This document shows, piece by piece, positions 1 to 10,960 of a DNA stretch of 64,000 nt. The DNA is from Hirsutella rhossiliensis (lineage: Eukaryota > Ascomycota > Sordariomycetes > Hypocreales > Ophiocordycipitaceae), in assembly GCF_020360975.1 (NCBI RefSeq), contig NW_025408673.1:1798001-1862000 (forward strand), in the 5' to 3' direction. The notes beneath the pieces are model-generated. The model searched no databases. It saw only the letters and a program-made list of their open reading frames with translations, and was not told the origin of the DNA. Within the stretch, counting starts at the first letter, position 1, and every line of letters begins with the position of its first letter. Both the position numbers and the translations under genes were made by a program.

Positions 1-1060
1 TATCGCTACCTATAGGTATAAGACTACCGACTTACTAAGAAAAGCTTACGGCTTTATAAGCGCGTATTAAGGAGCTAAAGGAGACGAAATACTTATAAGA
101 CCGCGTTATATAATTAAAGGGGGAAATTACTAAACGCGCTAGTACTATCGCTATCTATTTAGGAAAGCGTCGACGGTCTTACTCCCTTAAATTAAACGGT
201 AGTTATAGTAGCGAGGTTAAGATTAAAAATATCGCTTAATTATCTTAACCTACTAATATATAGAAACGTTGAAACTAGACTTACGATCTAAAGGACCCCT
301 TTAAGGCAGCGCCTAGACGCTTTTATCGCGATAAAATAAAGATCCTTTACGCGGTAGATTATATATATAGTAACTATAAAGCGAGATAGCGCTAATACCT
401 TAAAGAATAAACGCCGATTAACTAAACTAAATATAGTATAGATTAAGTATACTTTAAGGAATAGATACTTATCTTAATTAAGGATACTATAAATAAGGAG
501 ATACTATTAGTAATATAATTAAAGGAGGCTTACTAATAAAAAAGCTAGTCCCCCTTAAAGTTTAGCTTATACCTTAACTCCTTAAAGAGGTATTTTAAAC
601 GCTTATTAGAAAAAGCGTATACTCTTATATTTTTCGCTAAGCTAAAGCTATAACTTTAAGACTAAATTAGCCTTTATTTAATACTTATTTATACCTATTA
701 ATAGGAAGAGCTTATATAAGTCGCTTAACGATATTAAGATACTACTACTAATAAGAGGCGACGTACTAATACTACTTCTACCCTTAAAGGAACCGGGAAT
801 AAAAGTAGTACTATACCCTAAGGTAGTATATATAAGAGAAGGAATTAAAGAGGCCGATAAGCTAGGCTAAATTATTAAGGAAATACTACTAATATAACTA
901 ATAACTAGTAAGCTAGCGATATACTTATTAAGGGCTAAACTAAAGGACGTTATTAAGGAAGAGGATCTTTTACTTAATTAGGAATTATATATTTTTAATA
1001 TAATAAGCTAAGACACCTATCTATAAAATATACTAATTCTTTAAAAGTAAAAACCCTAGT
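1..1060 (+). pseudogene. A1 gag remnant with damaged zinc knuckle
   Basis: No open frame survives. At 990-1031 the pattern of a CX2CX4HX4C zinc knuckle can be read with the Cys codons changed to Tyr and a Gln or Trp codon changed to a stop. A3 has the same block on the minus strand at about 52750-52800 in better condition. A Gag of this type would bind the element RNA and form the particle; this copy cannot be functional. The start of gag is probably at or just before the window edge. Confidence 0.65.
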
Positions 1061-1089
1061 AAAGACTCTTAGACTTAATATTATAAAAT

Positions 1090-4000
1090 AAAGAAAAAGT
1101 AAGGTATTAAAGTAAACGCCTCTCCCTTAGTAAACTTAATACTTATAAGATAGTTACTTAAAACTCTTATAACGATATTAAGGCAAAACCTTACTAAAGT
1201 CCTTATATATATAGATACTTATAGTACTATTAACCTTATAGATATATACTTTACTTAATAGTAAGGATTACTATAAATAGTACTATTATACTCTAAGTTA
1301 TTAAGGCTTAGTAATAGTAAGGTAAAAGAGTATAAAGTATAGTTAATACTACTTTAAATAATAGATATAAGAAGTACTAAAAAGATAACTACTTATTTCT
1401 ATATTAGTACTAATAAGTTAACGCTAAACGATTAAGTATTAATCCTTTTATTAGTTACTACCTTAAAGGATAAATATATTTATATTATCTTATAAAAACA
1501 ATAGTAGTAGTTTAAGTATTAACTAAGTAGCGAAACCTTATAAAATCCTTATAGATTCCTTTAAGAATATAAGAATAAAGTAAGGGTATATATAATAGCG
1601 CTTAATCCTAAGCTAATCTTATTACTAGATAAAGATAAGGATAAAGGGATTTTATAAGAAGAATAGGCCGAAATCATACTAACTCTTTACTAGTTTAAAG
1701 ATACTTTCTTAGCTAATAAATCTAACTTATTACTAGCTAAAAAAGGAACGGATTACTTAATTAATTTAATCCTTAATATAGAACCCTCTTATAAATCGAT
1801 TTACCTTATATCGTAAAGGGAACTCTAAGTATTATACGACTAGATCTAAGACGTAATAAAAAGGAAAATAGTCTAAGAGTTAAAGAGCCTAGCTAAGGCG
1901 CTTATCCTTTTTATTTTAAAAAAGGATAGTACCTTATAGCTATATATAGACTACTAAGGACTTAATTAGGTTATATAAAAGAATTAATACCCTTTACCCC
2001 TTATTTTAGAGATTATTAACTGCTATTAAGGAGCTATATATTTTTCTAAGATTAATATATAAAATATATATTAACGTATTTAAATTTAAGAAGGAGATAA
2101 ATAAAAGACTACTTTTTAAACGCGTTATAGATATTTTAAATACCTAGTAATACCCTTTAAACTTACTAACGTACTAGCTATATTTTAGAGCTATATCTAT
2201 TAAGCGCTTAAAGGGCTTATAGATATAATCTATGTAGTCTACCTTAATAATATCCTTATATACTTTAAAATAAGAAAAGAATATACTAAATACTTAGGAT
2301 AAGTAATAGAAAGGCTAAGGGCTATAGAGCTTTATATAAAACTATCGAAGTATATCTTTTATTAATAGTTAGTTAAGTTCCTTAGGTTTATTTTATCTAT
2401 TAATAGGGTATCGATAGACCCTTAATAGGTAAAGGTAATAGCCTAATAGCTTAAACCTATAACGTACTATAATATTTAGGTTTTCCTTAGGTTCTATAAT
2501 TTTTACCGATAATTTATATATAGGTACTTAAGAGTTATAGCGCCCCTAGCTATATTATAAAGGGGAGTAAGAATAAGAAGAAGCTAGGGAGTATAAAGCT
2601 AAACCTTATTAAAAGGGTAGCGTTTTAAGCTCTTAAGGATGCTTTTTAAGGAGCCCTACTCCTTTAATATTACGATCTAGAAAGATATATTTATATCGAA
2701 ATAGATATATTATAATTCGTAATAATAGGGATTATTTCTTAACTTAATAATAAAGGGCGTTATTATTTAATTATATTTTAGTTAAGGAAGTTTACTAGAG
2801 CCGAACTTAATTATAGTATTCTAGACTAAGAACTCTTTACTATCGTTAAGTTATTTAAATACTAGCGATATTACGTTAAAGGGGTAGTATATAAAGTAAA
2901 GGTATTATTAAACTACTATAACCTTTAAACGTTTATATACTAGACCTCCCTAAATAAAAGGTAAGTAAGATAGTATATATATTTAGTACTATTTAACTTT
3001 ATAATTAAGTATTATATAAGTAAATTAAACTTAGTAAACGCGCTATTAAGAATACTTAGATATAAGAGCGAGAAGCTATTATCTCTAAAACTATTATTAA
3101 AGCTATAAGCGAAACTAGCTACTATTAATACTATATCTATATAAAGAAATAATAAGGCGTTTTTATAAGTAAGGAGATACTTAACCTTAAGTTAATATAA
3201 GTATAGTAAAGTGCCTTTATATAAGGAAAATATATAAGCTTATCTATAGTAAAACTATAATAATTTAAGCGCGAGACCTAAACGATTAGCCGATTAAGCT
3301 AAAGAGAGAGCTAGTTATAAATAGTTACTCTTAAGGAAGACTACTAAAGAAGCGGCCTATTATATAAAGGTTTATATAATAGAAGTTCTAGAACCGTTAC
3401 TAGAGTTACTAAAACGCACTTAGTCGGTTAACGTAGTAATTAATAGGCTAAAAGAGACTAAAGACTTCTTAAAAGGGAAGGGTTTCTAGTTAGTACGCTT
3501 AAATAAACTACTATTATAAAAAGGTTATATTATAGTACTTTTAAAGGCAGCTTTATAGTAAGAGCTAATATAGCTTTTTTATAACGATCCGTTAGTAAAA
3601 TACATTAGCTCCTAACGTATTAGCGAACTATTAGCGAGGAACTTTTACTAGGATAAAATAATAAAAGATATAAATAAATACGTTTAGTTATACTTAGTAT
3701 ATTAAGGTATAGTATCTAAGAAGTATTGCCTTTATTATATTATATAATCGTTACTATATCTTATATAACTATAGGAAGAATTATTAATAGACTTTACTAT
3801 AGGTCTACCTAAAGTATAGTATAATAGATAAGACGTTAATATAATCTTAGTAATCGTATACTAATATACTAAGTATTGCTTTTTCTTTCTTATCTCTAAG
3901 ATAATAATAGCTCTAGAGCTAGTAGAATTATTTTATTACTAAGTTAAATTAATATATAGACCTTTAAAAGGTATTATCTTAGATAGAAGGTCCCTATTTA

Positions 4001-4800
4001 TAAGTAAGTTTTAGTTAGATCTTTATTTTATCTTATAAGTAAAATATAGGCTATTAATAGTATTTTACCTATAAACCGATAAGTAAATAGAATAAATAAA
4101 CTAAGCTATATAATACTACTTAAGATACTTTACTAACTTAGAATAAACTAACTAAGCGTTACTCCTATATATTACTTAATTTATATATAATAATATTAAG
4201 AACGTAATAACTAGGTTATTACTTAACGAAGCGTTAATAAGTTACTAACTAAACTTCTATATTAATATTAAAGACGATATTATTTAAAAGGGGGTACCTA
4301 AAGTAAGAGTAAGAGTTAATAGGCTATAAGAGCTATAAAAAAAGCTTAAGGAATCGAGGAAAAGGCTATTAAATCGTAAGCGAAATACTATAATTTAAGG
4401 TACTAACCGCTTATATTAAAAGTAAGAGACCTTATAGTATTATCGATAAAGAACTTACGCTTTAAGGATTAAAAAAGAAAACTCTTACCTAAGTATATTA
4501 AACCGTTTTAGGTCCTATAAGCTATTAAAAAGTAAGTATATTATTTTATACTCCCTAAAAAGTACTTATGCTTTTATAACGTTTTCTATATTAGTCTCTT
4601 AAAGCTATAAAAGGAGCGAAAAGGCACTTATAAAGATAGCGAAACCCTATTAATACTAGACTTAAAGGATAATAAAGGCGAATAAGAAGTCTAAGAGATT
4701 AAAGACTAAAAGAGATCTAAGGGCGATACCTTTTTCCTTATTAAATAAAAAGGATAGCTAGCTAAGTATAACTAATAGGTCGATACTAAAAATATAGCGA
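1090..4800 (+). pseudogene. A1 pol remnant: protease, RT, RNase H, integrase, chromodomain
   Basis: Conceptual reading shows the Ty3/gypsy RT entry (an INLI..EP.Y..IY block near 1755-1810), the RT catalytic box as YLNN at 2240-2251 (YLDD after G-to-A change), a primer-grip and thumb region to about 2560, RNase H near 2640-3000, and integrase from about 3200. A chromodomain lies near 4670-4800, readable as EVxEI...FFLIKxKGxxAxYN with Trp codons changed to stops. This places the element among the chromoviruses. Many TAA and TAG codons interrupt it. The minus-strand pol of A3 is the same family and better preserved. Confidence 0.8.
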
Positions 4801-5137
4801 ATAGCTAAGACCTTATTAAAGAATATACTACTCGCTTAACTAGGAAAAAGAAGTATAAGACTAAGTAAGGTAGGGAAACCTATTAGCGTAGGGAAACGCT
4901 ATTAAATCGGTAATAAATCCCTACTAAATCGCTACTAACCTATTAATATACTAGTACGCTTAAATATCTTATAACTATATATAAAAAAGTAAAATAAGAG
5001 AATAAGGGAAAACTATTTATACTACCTATTAAATATTATTAAGGAAATTAAAACTAAACTATAACTCTACTAAGACCTTAATAATAAAGGAGAGAAAGAT
5101 AGTTATAGCTAAATAAAAGAAAGATAAGACCTATCTA

Positions 5138-6707
5138 CTACTTCTAACTACCCTTCTTCTTTACTAGCGTAGCGAGAACTAACTAAGGCGCCCCTTTTAC
5201 TATATTAAATACCTTTAGAAATACTAAAACTACCTTATCCTCCGCTCCTTCCTTATCCTTTATATTAAGACCTATCTCTATTAGTACGGTACTTACCTTA
5301 GCCTTAGTAAATAGTAAGGCGTACTACTATAAAGTATAGCCTATATCGCCGTCGATAAAGTAGAGTTTTAACTAGGATTCTTAGGCCTAGTACTCTAGGC
5401 TTATATAGGCGATATTAAATAAGGGCGCGGGGTTAAGGTAAATAATAAGCTCGCGGCGCTTATTAATTAGCGTATAATAGTTAGTACGCTCGACCTAGTA
5501 TATTATTAGGCGGTCGCTAATAAAAAGGTTAGATAAAACTTATAATAATAGACTTTTATATACTTATAGTTTTAAAGGACTTATAATAGGCTATCTTAGC
5601 GGCGTTAAAAGCCTTAGCTAAATACTATATTATAATAGTAAGACGGCGCTAATTAGCCTCCTTAAAAATAAGCACGCTTACGTTTAAGCTATTATCCTTA
5701 GTATCCTTATTATTAGTCTTTAGCTTATTAAGCTTATATAGGTACTTAATAATAGCGACTATATTAGCTTAGTTACTAAATATAAGAGTAGCGGCCTTAA
5801 GAAGGATTAGCTTATTAATTATAATATTTAAAGTTAAAGGGAAACTTACTTAGTTATAGGTCGCGGTATATCTATAGTACTACTTATAGCGCGTTAAGGA
5901 AACCCCTAAGAAAATATAGCTAATTAAGAGTACCTTAATAAGCTTAGGCTTAGTCGTACTATACTCCTTAATAACTATCCTAAAATAATATATATACTAG
6001 AGCTTATAAGGGATAACCCTATAGGCCTTAACTAAGTAGGCTTTAGCCTTAAATTAGGTACGCTTCTTTATAAAAGCGCGACCGCTTTATACCGCTACCT
6101 AGGTACCCTTATCTCTAGCGCTACTATTCTTAGGTTCGTTAGTAAGAGGAGTTTAATCGCGGCTATCTTATTTATTACTATTATCGTTATCTTAGCCCTT
6201 ATTTAACTAAGTATTAAGATCGTTTTAGCCCTTATTTAGCTAGGCCTTATTATTAATATCGGCTTACTTATTTTAAGGAGCGGCCTAAGCGACGATCTCT
6301 TATTAGCTAAAGCCGCCCTATTAAGATAGAGTAGCTAGGTTATTAGCACTTACTTAAGAGCGCTTAAGTATAATCTCCTTACTAGTATTAATATCGCTAA
6401 TAAGGGTAATAGACTTATAAGTTTCCTAGCTTATTAAGGTAGGATTATCGATAGTTAGAGTTAAGGTATTTAGTAGGGTAATAAGGGTATAACCCTTACT
6501 AACGTTAGGTCCTAGATTAAAAGTCTCTTAGGACTAGGATTCCCTTATACCTTTCTTAGCTTTCTTCGCTAAAAGGGAACTAGCGTCGCTATAAGACTTT
6601 TAGGCTAATCGCTTATACTTTAAGGGCGAACCCGCTACTACTTACTCCTATATATAGTATAGGAAATTAGCGTTATAGTTCTTTATCTTCTTTAGCGTAA
6701 AAGGTAT
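5138..6707 (-). pseudogene. Antisense ORF of family A (copy in A1), RIP-damaged
   Basis: This reading frame lies between pol and the 3' LTR, on the strand opposite to gag-pol. The start reads ATA-CCT-TTT-ACG, where A3 has ATA-CCT-TCT-ACG; both fit an ATG changed to ATA by RIP. The stop is TAG where A3 has TAA. The length from start to stop is 1570 bp in both copies. The product would be about 520 residues with a basic, nuclear-localisation-like N-terminal part, a low-complexity acidic/Pro/Ser/Thr section and a conserved C-terminal half ending in a basic tail. I do not recognise the protein. See the A3 copy at 47071-48640 for details. Confidence 0.6.
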
Positions 6708-7088
6708 TATTATTAATAAATCGTTAATAAAAAGTAATATAAAAAGGTATAAGGGATTAATAAAAAAAGGTATAAAACTTTATAGTAATCGTAAGCGGAA
6801 GAGTTAAAGAAGAAAAGAAAATAAAAGAAGTAAGAGATATATATATACGCTCTTTATATTATAGTTACGCGGCCGATATATAAGCGATACTATAATAGTT
6901 ATTTAGTAGTAACCGCTAGTATAATAACTATTAACGTTATAGAGCATAGACTAATATATACTTATATAAGCGTATATACGTAATATATAACTAAAACTAC
7001 CTGTCTTCTTAACTAAATATATATAGTATAGCGAAAGTAATATATATTAAAGATATAGCTAAGACGTCTATATAGGAGGGGAGATAAT

Positions 7089-7346
7089 TATAAGAGCGCT
7101 ACTAAGAGGTATAAGCTAATAAAGTACTTAGGTATATAGTACTAATATATTAGTAAGGTATTAGTAGGGAATTATACCTACCCTACTTATATATTATAGA
7201 CCTCTTACTACTCCGATTAAAGAGGAAAAAAACCCTCTTCTTATAAGCTTTAGTCTTACGACGAGGAGAATATAATATATATAGCGTAGTACCTCTAGCT
7301 ATCTTTACTACCTAGCTAATTATACCGTAATATATATTCCCTTATA
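7089..7346 (+). repeat. A1 3' LTR (258 bp)
   Basis: The LTR runs from TATAAGAGCG to CCCTTATA, the RIP-altered form of TGTAAG...CTTACA. It is the reverse complement of the A3 LTRs (257 bp each) with one base of length difference. Sequence right of it is gag/pol of A2 in the opposite orientation. Confidence 0.85.
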
Positions 7347-9396
7347 TTTTCCTTATTTTATAGTATTAAGTTTAAGAGTCTTTACTAAGGTTTCTACCTT
7401 TAAAGAATTAGTATATTCTATAAATAGGTATCTTAGCTTATTATATTAAAAATATATAATTCTTAATAAAGTAAAAGATCCTTTTCTTTAATAACGTCCT
7501 TTAATTTAGCCCTTAGTAAGTATATCGCTAGCTTACTAGTTATTAGTTAAATTAATAGTATTTCCTTAACGATTTAGCTTAGCTTATTAGCTTCTTTAAT
7601 TCCTCCCCTTATATATACTACCTTATAATATAGTACTATTTTTATTCTTAGTTCTTTTAAAGGTAAAAGTAGTATTAGTATATCGCCTCTTATTAATAAT
7701 AGTATCTTAATATCGTTAAGCGACCTATATAAGCTCTTCTTATTAATAGGTATAAATAAGTATTAAATAGAAGTTAATTTAGTCTTAAAGTTAAAGCTAT
7801 AGCTTAATAAAAAATATAAGAGTATATACCTTTTTTAATAAGCGTTTAAAATACTTCTTTAAGGAGTTAAAGTATAAGCTAAACTTTAAGGGGGACTAGC
7901 CTTCTTATTAGTAAGCCTCTTTTAATTATATAGCTAATAGTATCTCTTTATTTCTAGTATCTTTAATTAAGATAAATATCTATTCTTTAAAGTATACTTA
8001 ATTTATACTATATTTAGTTTAGTTAATTAGCGTTTAATCTTTAAGGTATTAGCGCTATCTCGCTTTATAGTCGCTATATATATAATCTACTATATAAAAG
8101 ATCTTTATTTTATTATAATAAAATATTTAGGCGCTACTTTAAAGGCGTCCTTAAAATTATAAGTTTAGTTTAGATATTTCTATATATTAATAAGTTAAGA
8201 TAATTAAGCGATATTTTTAATCTTAACCTTACTACCGCGACTACTATTTAATTTAAGGGAGTAGGACTATTAACGCTTTATTAAATAAATAGTAATAGTA
8301 GTAGCGCGTTTAGTAATTTCCTCTTTTAATTATATAACGTAATCCTATAAGCGTTTCGTTTCCTTTAGCTCTTTAATATACGCTTATAGAGCTATAAGCC
8401 TTTCTTTATAAAATAGTTATCTTATACTTATAAGTAGCAATATCTTCGATATAGTTATAACGCTATTTATAATAAGGGTTTATTCTAAGGATATATCTTC
8501 TTCTTTTTTATCTCTTAAGTAAATACTTAATATATATAATAAAGAGGCCTTAACTAGTTAACTACTACGTTACGCTATAAGAGCGTTATATAGTCTTTTC
8601 TAGGTAGCTATCTCTACTAAGTAACTAAAAAGGGAAGCTTTAAAAATTATAAGGGAATATATATTATAGTATAATTAGTTAGGTAGTAAATATAGCTAGA
8701 GGTACTATACTATATATATTATATTCCCCTTATTATAAAACTAAAGCTTATAAGAAAAGGGATTTCTTTTCTTTTATAAAAGTAGTAAGTAGTCTATAAC
8801 TTATAAGTAAGGTAAGTATAATTTACTATTAATACCCTACTAATATATTAGTACTATATACCTAAGTGCTTTTATCGCGAAGTATAGCTTAATTTCGTAG
8901 TTCTTAGAGATATCCTTTAGTATAAGGGACCTAGGAAGCTAAAAAATACCTAGTATAAAAGAAGGAAGAAGGAGCTAAAAAGAGGTATAGAAAGGAGGGT
9001 AAGGGTATAAAGGGAAGTATAAGTAGCGATAGCTTCTTATAGAGGTAGCGAGAGATAAGATAGATATACCGGTAACGGCTAAAAAGGAAGGGAAAAACTA
9101 ATAGAAAGCTTAGTAGTTAAAAGGATATTAGTAGCTTCTTTAAGTAGGATTTTTATTATTAATTAAGATACTAAATAGGTATAAAGAGGGGCGTTAGATA
9201 AAGAAAAGAAGGAGAATTAAGGTAATATAATAATTACTCCCTTACTATAATTACTGCCCCTATAAGATTTAAAAATCTCTACCTTACTTATCTATCCCCT
9301 TACTTTTACTTTTACCTTTATATATTTTATATATACTTCTTATATTAATCTATATAAGAGCTTTATTAGCCTATACCTCTTAGTAGCGCTTTTATA
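7347..9396 (-). mobile_element. Element A2: minus-strand partial family-A copy (gag plus 5' LTR)
   Basis: The stretch 7347-8647 aligns by eye, in the same orientation, with gag of A3 (about 52690-53983), for example the shared run TATTAAG.CTAAGAGTCTT. Its 5' LTR occupies 8648-9396 but is split by the G solo LTR. Subtracting G (487 bp) and its 5-bp duplication leaves exactly 257 bp, the family-A LTR length. The pol and 3' LTR of A2 should lie left of A1, before the window. A2 itself ends against a C fragment at 9397. Confidence 0.8.
8873..9359 (+). mobile_element. Solo LTR of family G inside the A2 LTR, TSD GCTTT
   Basis: The 487-bp insert begins TATCGCGAAG (TGTCGCGAAG in the better preserved copy at the right edge of the window) and ends near TATATAAGA. 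The direct repeat GCTTT flanks it at 8868-8872 and 9360-9364 and is present once in the uninterrupted family-A LTRs. No internal sequence remains, as expected after LTR-LTR recombination. Confidence 0.85.
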
Positions 9397-9843
9397 AGAT
9401 ATCTATAATATAAAAATAAATAGGGTATAGAAATTTCTAGTTAAATCTACTACTTATACTAAAACCTTTAGTTCTATTATTAACTATTACGCTATAATTA
9501 AACTACCTATTAAGTCTAGAGGATATACTATAAATAGAGTGTTTTAAGTACTATAGAATATACTAGAAAGCTAACTAATTAAACTATTAGTAAGTAAGTA
9601 ATAGTTAATAAAAGAAAAAGGATTTCCCTAAGAGTAGTAAAGAAAATAAGTAAGTTTATAAGTATCTTTTACCTTACTATTCTTTTAATATATTATTTAG
9701 CCCCTTATATACTTATTATAAACTATAAATAAAATCCTACTTTATACTCTTTTAACCGCTTCTTTTACTTACGTTATTAATTACTTAATCTTATTCCTAT
9801 TACCTATACCTCTTAATATAAAGCTAAATATAAAATAAGCGTT
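9397..9843 (+). mobile_element. Fragment of LTR family C
   Basis: From the AGATATC block onward this matches the right two thirds of the complete C copy at 40475-41168, including the runs CTAGTTAAATCTACTACTTA and TATATTATTTAGCCCCTTAT. Its left part has been cut off by A2. The exact right end, against D1, is uncertain by about 10 bases. Confidence 0.7.
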
Positions 9844-10489
9844 TTATAAAGTATAGATCTTAAAAGGTAATAAGTAAAATATAGCGTTCTATATATACTA
9901 TAGCTTATTTAAGTAGCTTATAACGCCCTTTAGCTTTTTAAGAGTACTTACTACCTTTTAATATTATATTAATAATATACTTTAAGACTTTTTAAATAAG
10001 TTCGCCTTTATATATATAAATAATATCCTTATCTATATAAGTAGATCCTATAAAAACTATTTATAAAAAGTATAAAAGGTCTTAAAACGCTCTTAACTTT
10101 ATAAGCTTTACTTTAACTTAAATAAGTATAAATTTAAGGGTAAAAAGGTTAAATACCTAGGCTTTATTATTTATATAAGTATAGGTATATAGGTAGACCT
10201 TATAAAGATCTAAGCGATCTAAGACTAAGTAGCCTTAACTATATAAATAAGTATATAAAGCTTTTTTAAGTTCGCGAACTATTATAAGATATTTATTAAG
10301 GGCTTCTCTTATATTTTAAAACCCTTAAATAAGATTACTAAAAGAAAGACCGCTTTTTATTAAGGGCTTATATTAGAGGGAGCGTTCTATATACTTAAAG
10401 ACTTATTCTTATAAGCCTTAGTACTACTTTAGTAAGACTTTAACTAGTTTATAATAGTTAAAGTAAACTATAACGGCTAAGCGCTTAAA
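9844..10489 (+). pseudogene. D1: RT/RNase H fragment of a family-D Ty3/gypsy element
   Basis: The reading K(L)xIxQAFYKV...FxYxLFx..ITPF, followed by a Y-I-N-N box (YIDD after RIP) and NKYKF..KxVKYLGFII, matches the RT of D2 at 34080-34480 nearly codon for codon. It also matches the RT of intact element H more distantly. The fragment is cut on the left by C and on the right by B3, within the RNase H start (the ..NGQALK.. position, GQVLRG in D2). Confidence 0.75.
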
Positions 10490-10960
10490 TATTATAACTA
10501 TAGCTACTAGGCCGCTAATAGTCGACCGCGTTAAGCACGTAATATAGTCTAACGGATAAATAGTTAGTATAACTATCTAATAGATATAGGATTAAGGGGA
10601 TCGTAGAGATCTAAGTAATCTAGGATTAATAAGATTACTACGCTCTATATAATCTAACGTTAGGGATTATAGCTAGGCCTATAATATAAGGATAGTCTTT
10701 ATAGGTATATATAGCTACCTACTTATACTCCTTTAAATAGATAGCTCGATAGCTTTTAATATATTATAATTATTACGATCTCTATTACGATCTTATTTAT
10801 AATTCCGATTACTTAATTACTTAGTTATAGTTTATAGTCTATAACCTCCGACTTATTACTAATATAATATACTTATTATTACTTAGACTACGCCCTATTA
10901 TATCTACTAATATAAACCCCTTAATAGGTTTATCCCTTAAGAATAATACTAGTCGTTATA
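10490..10960 (+). repeat. B3 5' LTR (471 bp)
   Basis: It starts TATTATAACTATAG and ends AGTCGTTATA, as the B1 LTRs do. The right half is almost identical to B1, but the 10500-10720 part is clearly diverged, so this is a subfamily variant of the B LTR. Confidence 0.7.

Larger units (their letters stand above)
1..7346 (+). mobile_element. Element A1: RIP-destroyed Ty3/gypsy chromovirus, 5' end outside window
   Basis: This plus-strand element reads gag, pol with chromodomain, an antisense ORF, then its 3' LTR. Comparison with complete copy A3 (7808 bp, 46433-54240) indicates that about 460 bp, including the 5' LTR, lie before base 1. CA and TG dinucleotides are nearly gone, so Cys, Trp, Gln and His codons now read as Tyr, stops and other RIP products. 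A1 sits in the opposite orientation inside another family-A copy (A2), in the gag/pol region of A2. The family and order of parts are read directly; the RIP explanation is inference from the dinucleotide pattern. Confidence 0.85.
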
